A program made the position numbers and the translations under genes. Shown in pieces: positions 21,940 through 33,540 of a stretch of DNA of 64,000 nucleotides. A model generated the notes under the pieces. That model was not told the DNA's origin and searched no databases. It saw only the letters and a list, made by a program, of their open reading frames with translations. Origin of the DNA: Coenobita brevimanus (Eukaryota; Arthropoda; Malacostraca; Decapoda; Coenobitidae); the NCBI GenBank assembly GCA_032717465.1, contig CM064655.1, positions 15,798,902 through 15,862,901 on the forward strand, written 5' to 3'. Position 1 is the stretch's first letter. Every line of letters begins with the position of its first letter.

Positions 21940-22375
21940 GTTAAAAAAGCCTCGACCAAGAGTACACCATCGACTGCAGATATGTAATGCCTTTCTACAT
22001 GACATACCTGCACTCATCACCTGGTGACTGCCAGTCGAGGCACAACCTAATATAAGGGACATCAATATATGAAAGGGAACCAGACAAGTCAGGAACATTT
22101 CCATATACGTCAGCTGTCGTCCCTAATTAGAATAACTTAAGCAAGAGAGTATAATGTATTTACATAATTTGTACAGAAAGTGAAGAACCTCGCCCAGCAG
22201 ACCACCATCGACTGCAAGTGCCCAATACCTTCCTATATTGCACACTTGCACTCATCAGCTGGTGACTGTCAGGCGAGGAACTTGGCTTAATGTAGGGGAC
22301 ATCTATATTAGAAACAGATCGGTGGGAGGAGGAACTATTTATAATATGTTAACTGTCAACCCTAATTAATATTAC
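21940..22375 (-). repeat. two 238-bp tandem units in LINE 3' UTR with hairpin
   Basis: Unit 1 is about 21940-22130 and unit 2 about 22176-22371; the landmark CATCGACTGCA is offset by about 238 bp. Each unit can fold into a long hairpin closed by CCTCGAC/GTCGAGG in unit 1 and CCTCGCC/GGCGAGG in unit 2, a compensatory change. Inner stem TGCAG/CTGCA versus TGCAAG/CTTGCA also changes in pairs. Confidence 0.8.
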
Positions 22376-22426
22376 AATATATACATATTTACCGTTGATA
22401 AAAACCATAACCACACAGTAAAAAAG

Positions 22427-22785
22427 TCACATCACTCTGATCAGTCCAGTCTCTCTCAAGAAAGCCATCAATTTATCAGTCAGAACAATGTCCCCATCAC
22501 CCAGGACGGTGGAAAGGGTGAAGGGAACGTCTACTGCGCCGCAGTAATTTATAAGTGAAGCACGTTCACGAATAAATCGCCGACAGCGCAGGATGATATG
22601 ACTGATAGATAACACCGCATTACAGATGTCACAGTGCGGTGGGAAGCGTCTTTCCATATATGGTTTCATGTGTGTTAAAATGGTGGCATTGAGCCGTAAC
22701 CGTGCCAACACATTTTCTTCTAGGCGACTGGGACGGTTGGCAGTGTCCCAGTCGCCCAGGTACGGCTTACAAGTTGAAATATTTA
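22427..22785 (-). pseudogene. LINE ORF2 C-terminus
   Basis: The minus-strand frame has LARLRLNATILTHM, then a zinc-knuckle-like CDICNAVLSISHIILRC, typical of the region after RNase H in I/R1-group ORF2, and stops at 22427. It continues the protein that stops being readable at 26892 on the other side of the DNA transposon. Confidence 0.85.
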
Positions 22786-23825
22786 GGCTGGTAGTATTAA
22801 ACTACCTCTTCGCACGAGCAAGCTCTTCGTCGCGCCAGCCGTAGTTTTAAAGCGAAGAGGTTTGTTCCTCGTACGACGCGCGAAGAGGTCTCTCGGGGTT
22901 GAAAGTACTGGAATATGAAGCAGGAGCATCACCCGCCTCTTCCCAAATATCTTCGTATTTTTTTTTATGCTGATATCATATTCATGTAACTAGTAGTACC
23001 TTTACATTCACGAAATGTATTTGCAAATTTTTAAATGTTTATCATTTTTTTTTGTGTGATACTATATATTTATTTACAGATTTTTAGGAGACTGGTGCTA
23101 CCCGTTTACGATCAAACTACTGCTACCACTATAGAGCTCAGTGACTGCTACATACGCACAGCCCAGTCGTTGACTTCTATCATTCCCAAGTTACCTGTGT
23201 CTCATACAGTGGTGATCCAGGCAACTTTACAGCTTATTTCCGAGAGCACTTTATGTAACAGGCTTGTAAACCATTCCACTTTTCACTACTGTCTTCAGAA
23301 AGGCAAGCACGTGGTATATTTAAGGCCGTGGTTTGGGTACTACTATCGCCGCTAAATTCTAGCTGCCGTAATCCTAATCACTTCCTTTTTACGGTAACAA
23401 TAACTTAACCTAAATAACCTTACTTAACATATTTCTAACAAGAAAACCAAACATGACCGCTAAATTCTAGCGGGTGAAGCTGAACTGTAGCAGTATTAAC
23501 CTAACCTGACTAAAACTGACCTGACCTGACCTAACCTAACCTGTTTCTAACTTAACTGAACCACCAAACCAAACAACTTAATTCTAGCTGCCGTAATCCT
23601 AACCGTGGTTTGTGTTTGGATTACGGAAGTCACCGCTAAATTCTAACTGCCGTAATCCTGATCACTGCCTTAAATTATACCACGTATTTACCTTTCTGAA
23701 GACAGTAATGAAAAGTGGAGTGGTGTACAAGTCTGTTAGATAACCTGACCTGATTTAAACTAACCTATTTCTAACCTAACTGAACCACCAAACAAAACCG
23801 CTAAATTCTAGTTGCCGTAATCCTA

Positions 23826-24283
23826 TAGTCGGAATCCCGGCCGTTTGCGGGTGAGGTGTGGCTCGCACCTGTTTACAATGGTGCCACGTTTCCTCAACTT
23901 GCGATGTGAAACGGAAGCTATTTATGTACAAGGCATCACAAATTCGATAAATTCAGATGAATAAAACTTACACTTGTGTATTTTGATGGATGAATCAACA
24001 GTAATCTTATTATGCATAAAATATTTATACAGTAACACAGAAACATGGCATACATATTGTACAGTGTTGCTAAAAGAAATTGTAGTCACTTTTAATGGTT
24101 TTTAGCGTAGTTTTAGGGTGGGTAATATCACAGTTATGGATATAAGATAATGAGCCTGAAAAAAGAAGAAATATGCCAATATCCAAAGTAAAAGAAATAA
24201 TTCATGTAATTCTTGTGAGTGGCAATACTCATCCATCTGGCCTAAAATAAATGTCCCAAGAGAGAATGAGGAGATTCAATGTC

Positions 24284-24333
<50 letters not shown>

Positions 24334-24783
24334 CATGCATTGAATGCATTGTCGGCATCACTAAATATAACAAAACCAAATTAACAAATGAAAGCACAAT
24401 TATAAATAACTTATAAAAGAATCAAAAGTACTCAGGGTGGCTCACATTTCCCACCACGTGGTAGGTGAATCCAGCCCCCCCTTCCCCTTCCCTCCCTTCT
24501 TAATCCCTCCTGGGTGTCTCAGGTCAAATCCCCCTTCACACTTCCCCTCCCCCCTGGACCACCACCCCAACAAACCCACATCCACACTCCCACCCACACC
24601 TACACCCACACCCCACTACGTCGGGGTGTATGAATCAGTAACGTAACAAACCTCTCAGCAGACAGTAACTTTGACACTCCATCTACTACTAAATATAACA
24701 AAACCAAATTAACAAATGAAAGCACAATTATAAATAACTTATAAAAGAATCAAAAGTACTCAGGGTGGCTCACATTTCCCGCC

Positions 24784-24823
<40 letters not shown>

Positions 24824-24897
24824 GGTATAGAAAACGTGGCAACACTGTACACAGGTGCGAGCTACACCACAGCCGCAAACGTGCGCGAGTCCTACTA
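23826..24897. mobile_element. TA-flanked MITE nested in copy A
   Basis: Flanked by TA (23824-23825 and 24898-24899); copy B shows the unoccupied site. Inverted ends of about 60 bp: TAGTCGGAATCCCGG on the left and, reverse complemented, TAGTAGGACTCGCGC on the right, continuing through GTTTGCGG and GCTCGCACCTGT. TA target duplication suggests Tc1/mariner-type mobilisation. It has no transposase. Confidence 0.82.
24288..24820. repeat. AG microsatellites and 100-bp direct repeats in MITE
   Basis: AG runs lie at about 24290-24332 and 24785-24820. A direct repeat of about 100 bp (ACTAAATATAACAAAACC to GGTGGCTCACATTTCCC) lies at about 24359-24455 and 24688-24782. Between them, 24475-24620 is C-rich. 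Confidence 0.9.
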
Positions 24898-25528
24898 TAA
24901 CCACCATTGGACCCCCTCTCAAGTATTAAAGTATCATATATTAAAACTATTTCCTACCATTGGACTGATTCGGAGACGTCGTTTATCAGATTTAGCATAT
25001 TATTTTCGCAATATATCACACGAAAGAGTAAACATAAAACAGATAACGGCAAACATGCGCTCCTCCGGCGTACCAACCTCACGATTTCTCTCCCAGGGAG
25101 CACCATCAACAACAATTTTATGTGCGTCACACACACCACAAAGCCAGTCAGGAGACAGGACGTGTGTGCTGGGCAAACCCCAGGTCCTGTCCTCCCCACT
25201 TACTGTTTTATAATCAGCCCATACACCACTGACCGGGCTAATGTATGGCCCAGCCTGCACTATATGTGCAGGGAATCTTTCAACGAACGAACGAACGGAC
25301 CCCTCAGCATACCAACCCTTCCGTAGTCTCCTTCTGGGAAGAGGCTATTCGGCCGGGGTTTAAAGGTACCAAACTGGGAAGAGCCTTTTCACGAAGATGC
25401 TTCGCGGGAAGGGGAAGAGGTTGTTTAATACTACCAGCCTCAGTCTGGTCCACTGACCTTGCCACAGAAGATTTATTGATTTCTTTCCTAGAGAGAGACT
25501 CGACCGTAGATCACGAGGAACGTCCCAA

Positions 25529-26888
25529 GGCTGGTAGTATTAAACAACCTCTTCCTCTTCCCGCGAAGCATCTTCGTGAAGAGGCTCTTCCCAGTTTGGT
25601 ACCTTTAAACCCCGGCCGAACGGCCTCTTCCCAGAAGGAGACTACGGAAGGGTTGGTATGCTGCCGGGGTGCTCTCTGGGAGAGAAATCGTGAGATTGGT
25701 ACGCCGGAGTGCATGTTTGCCGTTATCTGTTTTATGTTTACTCTCTCGTGTGATATATTGCGAAAATAATATGCTAAATCTGATAAACAACGTCTCCGAA
25801 TCAGTCCAATGGTAGGAAATAGTTTTAATATATGATACTTTAATACTTCAGAAGGGGTCCAATGGTGGTTAGGATTACGGCAACTAGAATTTGGCGGTTT
25901 TGTTTGGTGGTTCAGTTAGGTTAGAAATAGGTTAGTTTAAATCAGGTCAGGTTATCTAACAGACTTGTACACCACTCCACTTTTCATTACTGTCTTCAGA
26001 AAGGTAAGTACGTGGTATAATTTAAGGAAGTGATCAGGATTACGGCAGTTAGAATTTAGCGGTGACTTCCGTAATCCAAACACAAACCACGGTTAGGATT
26101 ACGGCAGCTAGAATTAAGTTGTTTGGTTTGGTGGTTCAGTTAAGTTAGAAATAGGTCAGGTCAGGTCAGTTTTAGGTTAGGTTAATACTGCTACAGTTCA
26201 GCTTCACCCGCTAGAATTTAGCGGTCGTTTGGTTTTTCTGCTGTTAGAAATGTTAGGTTAGGTTATTTAGGTTAAGTTACGGCTACCGCAAAAAGGAAGT
26301 GATTAGGATTACAGCAGCTAGAATTTAGCGGCGATAGTAGTAATCTAACCACAGCCTTAAATATACCACGTGCTTGCCTTTCTGAAGACAGTAGTAAAAA
26401 GTGGAATGGTTTACAAGTCTGTTACATAGTGCTCTCGGAAATAAGCTGTAAAGTTGCCTGGATCACCACTGTATGAGACACAGGTAACTTGGGAATGATA
26501 GAAGTCAACGACTGGGCTGTGCGCATGTAGCAGTCACTGAGCTCTACAGTGGTAACAGTAGTTTGATCGTAAACGGGTAGCACCAGTCTCCTAAAAATCT
26601 ATAAAGATAGTATCACACACAAAAAAATGATAACAAACATTTTTAAAAATTGCAAATGCATTTCGTGAATGTAAAGGTACTAACTAGTTACATGAATATG
26701 ATATCAGTATAAAAAAAAGATACGAAGATATTTGGGAAGAGGCGGGTGATGCTCCTGCTTCATATTCCAGTACTTTCAACCCCGAGAGACCTCTTCGCGC
26801 GCCGTACGAGGAACCTCTTCGCTTTAAAACTACGGCTGGCGCGACGAAGAGCTTGCTCGTGCGAAGAGGTAGTTTAATACTACCAGCC
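25529..26888 (-). mobile_element. copy B of the TIR element (inverted, 1360 bp)
   Basis: Reverse complement of copy A with few substitutions; it lacks the TA-flanked MITE and about 200 bp near its left end. The empty MITE site in copy B (CCTAACC read on the A strand) confirms the MITE insertion in copy A. Confidence 0.82.
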
Positions 26889-26891
26889 TTA

Positions 26892-29203
26892 ACACCTCGA
26901 GCTCTACAGCCGACTTTGCAAGTAAGTCAGCCTGCTCATTGCCGTAGATACGACAATGACCAGGCACCCAGATCAGCGTGAATGACTTGTTGCATGAATG
27001 CAACTTATTAACAATGCGGCCCTGGATCTCGTGAGAGTCCGTAGTGCAAGATAAAGTTCTGAAGTAAACACAGATGTATGAGTCGGCAACCGAAACCTGA
27101 GGGCACAGTCAGTCGACCACACACTTGCACCCACACATTCACTCGACTTGGAGCCGTCGGTGTATAATTGATGGGACCCCAAGTGACGAACAATGACGAA
27201 ACAAGTGGTGGACCTCCGCCTCCGGCGCCTTGGCCTTTGGTGCTGGGAGCCATGTAACATCCACTGTAAAGCCGGGTGGCTCCCAAGGCGCTATATTTTT
27301 AAGCACGAACTTGTCACAGTCACTGGGGTCCACACCAATCTCCTGAGTCAGTAAGTGGAGGCGAGCGGCAAGTGGCAGACGCACCCCCCACAGAAGGTGG
27401 TGGTATTGACGCAGGGGCGTACAGGCCACATTGCCGATATTACTTTTCCTAAATGTCCTTACGCCGTAGGACAAGGCCAGGTGGTCACGGCGAATACGGA
27501 GGGGAGGCACATTCGCCTCCACATCCATACGAGGCACACGGGTAAACCGAACGGCTCCAAGACACAGTCGCAAACATTTATTCTCTAGTACATCCAATCC
27601 TTTCAGCGTGGCATCGGATGCCGAGCCATACACCTGTGCGCCATATTCTAGCTTCGATCGAATAAGGGACTTATACACCATTAATAAAGATTTTCTGTCG
27701 GCACCCCAGGTGGTACCCGCTAGGTACTTGATAACATTTAACGGTTTATCACAACGAGCAAGCAAAGTATTAACGTGAAGTTTAAAATTAATTCTTCGAT
27801 CAAAATGTATTCCTAAAAATTTTACAGAATTTTGAAAAAGTACCGCCTGATTATCCAAAGTTAAGCACAAATTAGGTACGTTACGATTAGTGAAGACTAT
27901 AGCGGCACACTTACGGACGGAAAACTTAAATCCCCACTGCAAGGCCCATTGGTGGACGGAGTCAAGGGCTGCTTGAATCCGCCCAGCCGAAAATTGTGCA
28001 TTACGGGAAGAGTGCCATATTGCACAATCGTCAGCGTAGAGCGAGTATTTAAGATTCCTCGGGATGGGAGCTGATGTCAGAATATCATTGATCATAATAC
28101 TAAATAAAGTAGGACTAAGCCCACTTCCCTGTGGCACCCCGTTTTCCTGGATAAATATATCCGATGTTATGTTACGGGGCAGTTTGACAGAGAAAGTTCT
28201 GTCCCTTAAGAAATTTGAAATAAAAATAGGCAAATTTCCTCTGAAACCATAAGCATAGAGCTTCATTAGTATACCGTGTCGCCATGTCATGTCATAGGCT
28301 TTATGGATGTCCAAGAACATCCCTATCATGAATTCTTTATTGGCAAATGCCTCTGCAATACAATGCTCCAAATTCATTAAATGATCTAGTGAACTTGTAT
28401 TTACGGAAGCCACATTGTTGATCATTTAACAAATTCTTCGACTCTAAAACAAAAAGAAGCCTATTGTTTACCATACGTTCCATGACCTTACATAGACAAG
28501 AAGTCAACACAATAGGACGAAATGAAGTGGGATTCAAAAGACGACCAGCCTCTTTGGGTATCGGTATGACGTGCGCAAAGTGCCATGAGTTTCGGAACGT
28601 TCGAGACGCCCAAATCTCATTGTACAATGCTAACATCTTAATCAGGTTGTCCTGATTATGATGCTGGATCATACCGTACGTGATAGTGTCTGGTCCAGGG
28701 CTGGTGTCTTTACAGGATTTAAGGGCAAGGAGCAGTTCATCTAGCATAAACTCTTGGTTGTACGGGGAGTCTACGTCTTCTGTGGCAAAGTCTAATATCT
28801 GTAGCTCAGCCATGCGTTTATGATGTTGAAAACGCGGATCATAATTGGCTGAGCTACTTACATGAGAAAAACTCCTGGCGAGGATGTTAGCAACGTCCAC
28901 GGGCTCGTCATAGATGTTGTTATTAACCTGAAGGGTGGTGATTGGAAAATATGGGCCTTTATTATTTAATATTCTTATAGTGGACCAGACTTTACGTAAT
29001 GGTGTTGTACGAGTCACCGTGGACACAAAGGACCGCCAGGAGTCACGTTTCGCCCTTCTTATTATTCTCCTTGCCTCAGCCCATGCCTGTTTGTATGCAA
29101 TAAAATTTTTCTCAGTGGGCTGACTATCAAAAATCCTGTATTTCCTATTGCGTTTTTGCTTGTCGGCAATCCGGCGTCCACCAATGTGCTCTATGCTTCG
29201 CAT
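26892..29203 (-). pseudogene. LINE ORF2: reverse transcriptase and RNase H
   Basis: RT begins around 29000. SPGPDTITYGMIQ, HVIPIPKEAGRLLNPTSFRP and QQCGFRK come first; after a frameshift near 28370, MFLDIHKAYDMTW, NGVPQGSGLSPTLFSIMIND and YADDCAIW follow, so the catalytic YADD is kept. After another shift near 27210, RNase H shows YTDGSKS and VFTSELY, then a further shift and GNEQADLLAK up to the transposon junction at 26891. Confidence 0.92.
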
Positions 29204-30030
29204 GAGCTGTAGAAGTCTTGGGAATAGCAGCCTCAGCTGCGTGTAATATGGATTGGGTTATATTTTCGACCTTAACATCCATGGTCTCCCCAGATATATC
29301 TAAATTGGCGATCCTTGAGAAGGATCCCCAATCTGCTTTCTTATAGTTAAATTTTGGAGGTGGAGGGTCTGAAATGATGTCGCGTGTACAAGAAAGACAG
29401 ATGGGTAAATGATCACTTCTCAAGTAGTCGTCGTAAGGGTCCCATGAGAAATCTGATGTATACCAGGGGAGGCCAAAGATAAGTCAATGACCGAAAAGTT
29501 ACCAGTACGATCATCTACACGAGTCGCACTACCATCGTTCAGAAGACAGAGGTTGGACTGTAGTATTAGGTCGGCTACTTGCTCCCCACGACCATCAATC
29601 CTCAAGCTACCCCATTAATAGTGATGGGCGTTAAAATCGCCTAACACTAACTTATTCCCAGGCAGATGTTCAAATAGTGAATATAAAGCATCACTATCAA
29701 TGAGGCCATGTGGAGGACAGTAGAGAGAGCAAATAGACAGATACGTGTTATTAAATTTTACTCTGCACGCGACCGCTTCCAGAGTAGAATTTAGAATCAC
29801 TTCCGTTTGTGGGTGTGATTTGTATGTGTAAATGGCTACTCCGTGACCATATCTTCTATACGAGTGGTAGTGTTTTAACTGTGGAGGATCAGGATGATCC
29901 TCCAGGCGCGTCTCCTGTAAACAAACAACGTCCGGCCTGTGTATTGACAGCAAGATTGCTATATCTTGTAACTTATTCCCAATACCTCTACAATTCCACT
30001 GTAATAGAGTGAAAGCGGCGGTTTAAGATT
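29145..30030 (-). pseudogene. LINE ORF2: APE-type endonuclease
   Basis: The N-terminus reads LQWNCRGIGNKLQDIAILL, then VVCLQETRL (catalytic Glu), GVAIYTYKS and LGDFNAHHY. An in-frame TAA at 29615-29617 follows directly. The frame then resumes through VIDLSLASP, shifts near 29430 and continues with DDYLRSDHLPI, which carries the conserved SDH motif. This is the exonuclease-endonuclease-phosphatase fold used for target nicking. Confidence 0.9.
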
Positions 30031-30034
30031 TTCG

Positions 30035-31402
30035 TTAAGGGCCAGTGTGCTTCGTCTTTTTTTGTCGCCCGCCAGAAGGCGAGCGACTACCGGGGGACCT
30101 ATCCCGGTGCTTGTTTACGGAAACCTCCATATTATCGTCAATTACGAGGTTCCCTGACTCCCCCGAGGAAGAGCTAACCTTCCTCTCCCTCGCTGGAGTG
30201 GGAACTGGAAGAACGTGAGGACGAGACTGTTTTGTGAGGGTGGTCATGTTACTTTAACTAGACTTGTCGGGTTTCGCTTTAGGCCGTACTGATGGAGAGG
30301 CAGCAGCGGCCTGAGAATAGGCTGAAACCTTAGGGATGTCAGTGAGAGAGCTGGAGCGGACGGGAGGCCGAGATGGAGAGGTGCTGTGAGTGGCAGGACG
30401 TAGAAGGACGAGATCAGGCTGCGTCTCTACAGAGCACATCACAGGACGGGACATTACCGCCGAAGCATAGGACCTATTCGGCATGGGAGTTGCATGCAAC
30501 TCCTTCACCTTTTTCCTAGCTTCGTAGTAGGAAATGCCCTCCGTTGCCTTCACTGTGCAGACCTCCTTCTCCTCCTTCCACTTGGGAGAATCCCTAGAGG
30601 AAGTGGAGTGAGCGCCCTTGCAGTGGAAGCAACAGACCGTCTCAGATGTGCAATGTTCCGCATCATGACCCTGGCTTGCACACTTGCCACACACTGGCTG
30701 GGAAGCCCGACAAGTCTTGGCCCCATGCCCATATAACTGGCATTTCAAACAACGGAAAGGGTTGGGGATGTATGGCCGCACATGAACAATTTCGTAACCG
30801 ATTTTTACATTGCTAGGAAGTGATACTTTACCGAAAGTCAAAACAATGGTCGCTGTCTTTGTCCTGACACCTTCCGAGAATCTGGTGATAAATTTTACAT
30901 CAGTGACATCTTGTTGAGCGAGTTCCTCTATGATCTCTTCCTCACTCATCACCATGAGATCCCTGCAAGTGATAACCCCCTTGCAGGAATTCATGGATGT
31001 TGGGATCTTGGCTTCGACATCATAGCAGTGAAACTTGCGCAACTTCAACAAGTCCTTTACTTGAGATGAGATACAAGTCTTAATGAGGAGGTCTCCGTTT
31101 CCAAGTTTTTTTACTTGTTCCACCTCCCCAGCACAGCCATCAATGACCTTCTTGATCATGAAGGGATTGAGACTGCTCAAGGGAGTGGAACCTAGAGCAG
31201 TGATAATTACAAACTCGGCATTATTTATAGGGATGTCACAGGGCAAACGCGTCTGGGGCCGTTCTGTCTGGGGGCTGTCAGTCTGTGTAGTAGTCGGGGG
31301 TCGGTCAGGACTACCTCCCCCCCTTAGGGGGGGGAGGCAGTAGGGGCGTCCTCCATAGTACCACTCCCCCCTAGCGGGGGAAGTGGGAAGGAGAGAAAAC
31401 GA
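30035..31402 (-). pseudogene. LINE ORF1 (gag-like nucleic acid binding protein)
   Basis: The frame is open from about 31402; no in-frame ATG is found upstream of the first conserved residues near 31246, so the start is uncertain or lost. It carries an RRM-like N-terminal half and then three Cys/His knuckles: CLKCQLYGHGAKTC, CGKCASQGHDAEHC and CFHCKGAHS. A TAA at 30254-30256 cuts it; the same frame then continues with a basic Ser/Arg tail (DRSPGSRSPSGGRQKK) to 30035. Confidence 0.88.
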
Positions 31403-31713
31403 TCAAGGGACAAACAACCGGGGACCACACACCTAAGTCTGAGGTTGCCCTCTCAAACCACTCCAGGGAGGCCCGACCGTGTTTATTCACGCCCTAGAGC
31501 GATCAGTAGGGGGGACCCTCCGTGGGCGATAAGCAAAGGTAAACTCAGTTTATTAGAACAGACACCTACTGTTCCAAACTAATAGGGAAGGGAGGAATGT
31601 TAGAAACTAACTAGCCTAACGTCACCAGAAGGGTGAAAAAAAAAAAAAACTAATGCCGGTGAGGCAGCCCTGAAAACTAGAGAAGAGCGCAGCGAAAAAC
31701 ACGTCTACACTCC
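31403..31713 (-). other. LINE 5' region, non-coding
   Basis: Lies upstream of ORF1 on the minus strand. It has G/C-rich stretches and an A13 run (plus strand, about 31638). No gene is seen; it is probably the LINE 5' UTR or its junction. Confidence 0.4.
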
Positions 31714-32019
31714 TCACGACCATGCATCAAAGTCCAGTTCAACAATCCCACTCCGTGAAGGTAGTGTCCTTCTACGACGACGACGACGGCGTGGTGCCTG
31801 CGTGACATAGGGGCGCACGGCCCGGGCTGACATATGCAGTCGTTGCCGGAGGTTGGTCCGACTGGTGACGGCTATCCCGTGAGGTCCGTGTGGGGGTGTC
31901 GGCACGTTCCCGGGCATACTGGGCTGTATCTTGCTTGCCCCGTTGTCGGGGGCACTATGGTATTCTTCTGTTTCCATTTCGGGGGCACTGCTTTGTAAGT
32001 CACGCATTTTAGTTATCAA
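31714..32019 (-). CDS. hypothetical 101-aa basic protein
   Basis: The ATG at 32019 opens a frame of 101 codons. It is acidic at first (PEMETEEYHSAPDNG), then has an eight-Arg run (APRRRRRRRRTLPS). I do not recognise it. Its position just upstream of LINE ORF1, on the same strand, allows a LINE 5' ORF or 5' UTR artefact. Length alone is weak evidence. Confidence 0.25.
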   Translation of the reverse strand: MITKMRDLQSSAPEMETEEYHSAPDNGASKIQPSMPGNVPTPPHGPHGIAVTSRTNLRQRLHMSARAVRPYVTQAPRRRRRRRRTLPSRSGIVELDFDAWS

Positions 32020-32830
32020 AGAAAGTTAAAGTTGATTATAAAGTTTTATAAAACGATGAGTGACGATTGAAGTAAATTATCCACACACGGTGTACATCCA
32101 CGTCCGCATGTTGCACTGCATCCACCTAGTTTACACCAACGTCCGCATGTTGCACTATAGTATCCATACACGGTGCACACCTACGTCTGCATGTTGCACT
32201 ATAATACATGCTTGCATTTACTTCGGTGACATCATCGGCGGCCAATCAGCAGCCGTGAATCAAACACACCCTACTTGCCCCACGCAGTGGTCAGTCAGAC
32301 TTTAGTACTGGAGTCAGCAAACATCTCGACGTTACCCAGAGACTACAGTCTATTTGATTGACCTGTGCAGCTGAGATGCATGGGCCAAGTAGGGTGTGTC
32401 TGAATCGCGGCTGCTGATTGGCCGCCGATAATTTAAATCAACACCTATTTTAACGCATATATGTATATTTTTAAACTGCCTTCAATACAAGCTGCCAGAT
32501 TAAATATGGAATAATTTCCGAAGCTGGAGGTCAAAATTAGCTTTATAAGTTTACTGTTATCAAAGAAAATTAAAGTTGATTATAAAGTTTCATCAAACGA
32601 TGAGTGACGTTTGAAATAAATTATCCACCCACGTTGTACATCCACGTCCGCATGTTGCACTACATCCACGCACGGTGTACACCTACGTCCGCATGTTGCG
32701 CTATAATATCCACCCACAGTGTACCCACGTCCGCACGATGCACTACAGTACATGCCGCGTGACACACCCAAACTTGCCTCATACGTCTCAGCTGCACAGG
32801 TCAATCAAATAGACTATAGTGTGCTTGTAA
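32013..32830. repeat. cluster of direct and inverted repeats
   Basis: Direct copies at about 32013-32120 and 32559-32670 share AAAGTTGATTATAAAGTTT and GTCCGCATGTTGCACT. Inverted pairs are 32232-32285 with 32383-32432 (ATCGGCGGCCAATCAGCAGC) and about 32335-32380 with about 32780-32820 (CTGTGCAGCTGAGA). Related fragments lie at 1309-1376 and 18064-18169, so this is a dispersed family. Confidence 0.82.
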
Positions 32831-33540
32831 ATTACTTTCAGTGGAGCGTTTCTTATTTTGTCATATTTATTGAAAACAGTGGTTTTATTGTGCTGATTTT
32901 TTTTTTTAAAGATAAATTTTGTTGTACTGTTAACGATCAGTTATGGCATCTAAACGTTGTGCAAGTCCTAACTGCTTTTTTTATAATTCGTGATTTGACA
33001 TAGCTCTAGTATATCTGTAGATGAACTCTTGTTGGGTTGCTTGCCGTTGTTTGACCAGTAAAATTAAAATATAAATTTTCTTCAGTAAACCAAGAGTTTA
33101 GTAAACTGTGACCTACCTGCTTAGTCATGTAATGAGATTATTCTTTTCATGCTACCTTATCACTTCAATTTAGCTTAGTGTTGTTTGAGCTATGCTTTGT
33201 ATTTTTTTCCCTATAAAAGGATTTTATGAGAAACCCATTGGAGCAAAAACTTGTTCTACATTCAGATCTCCATTATGTCGTAAGCACTTGATTTCACAAT
33301 ACTTTCTCAACTATTTTTATTGGTGTAAGAATTCTTCAGTCTTGCTGCTTTAGACTTCAGCTTAAGAAGGCAACTCGTAGTGAAGGGTAACACCTTCAGT
33401 CCACTCTCAAAAAAAAAAAAGTCGAGTTATCAACAATTAAATCTGATGCCATCATACTAAACAGGCTAATACTGTATTAATCTCTGTTAACATGAAGCTC
33501 CTTTATTACTACATCACCTTCATTTAGTTCAATGGACACC
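32831..33540. other. no feature seen
   Basis: AT-rich, with T-runs and an A12 run near 33409. I find no coding frame or repeat. Confidence 0.5.

Larger units (their letters stand above)
22786..25439 (+). mobile_element. copy A of the TIR element, carries a MITE
   Basis: Left terminus GGCTGGTAGTATTAAACTAC, right terminus ending TTTAATACTACCAGCC. Without the inserted MITE it is about 1580 bp. It retains about 200 bp (roughly 25095-25305) that copy B lacks. Positions 23380-23830 contain scattered CTAACCT/CTGACCT phrases. Confidence 0.8.
22786..26888. mobile_element. composite inverted-repeat DNA transposon (TTA target)
   Basis: TTA at 22783-22785 and 26889-26891 flanks termini GGCTGGTAGTATTAAACTAC on the left and their reverse complement on the right. 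It splits the LINE ORF2. The interior is two inverted copies (22786-25439 and 25529-26888) around an 89-bp spacer. A 3-bp TTA/TAA target and GG-starting termini suggest PIF/Harbinger, but no transposase is present, so that is tentative. Subterminal CTCTTCG/CGAAGAG motifs repeat four times in the first 120 bp. Confidence 0.85.
21889..31402 (-). mobile_element. I-type LINE (ORF1, EN-RT-RNase H), degenerate
   Basis: Minus strand from about 31402 to 21889, interrupted by 22786-26888. ORF1 carries CCHC knuckles. ORF2 has an APE endonuclease, RT and RNase H. An RNase H domain after RT places it in the I superfamily (I, Nimb, LOA and related clades). Stops and frameshifts in every part show that it is dead. 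The true 3' end may continue beyond the plus-strand LINE to the A-rich tract at 20840-20915. Confidence 0.88.

Noticed and set aside
22190..22290. Hammerhead ribozyme (CTGATGAG on the minus strand of the LINE 3' UTR)
   Set aside because: The required GAAA after stem II is missing and the sister unit has GTGATGAG.
23500..23550. Interstitial telomere repeat (CCTAA)n
   Set aside because: Only a few irregular CCTAACCT/CTGACCT phrases inside a DNA transposon; no perfect run.
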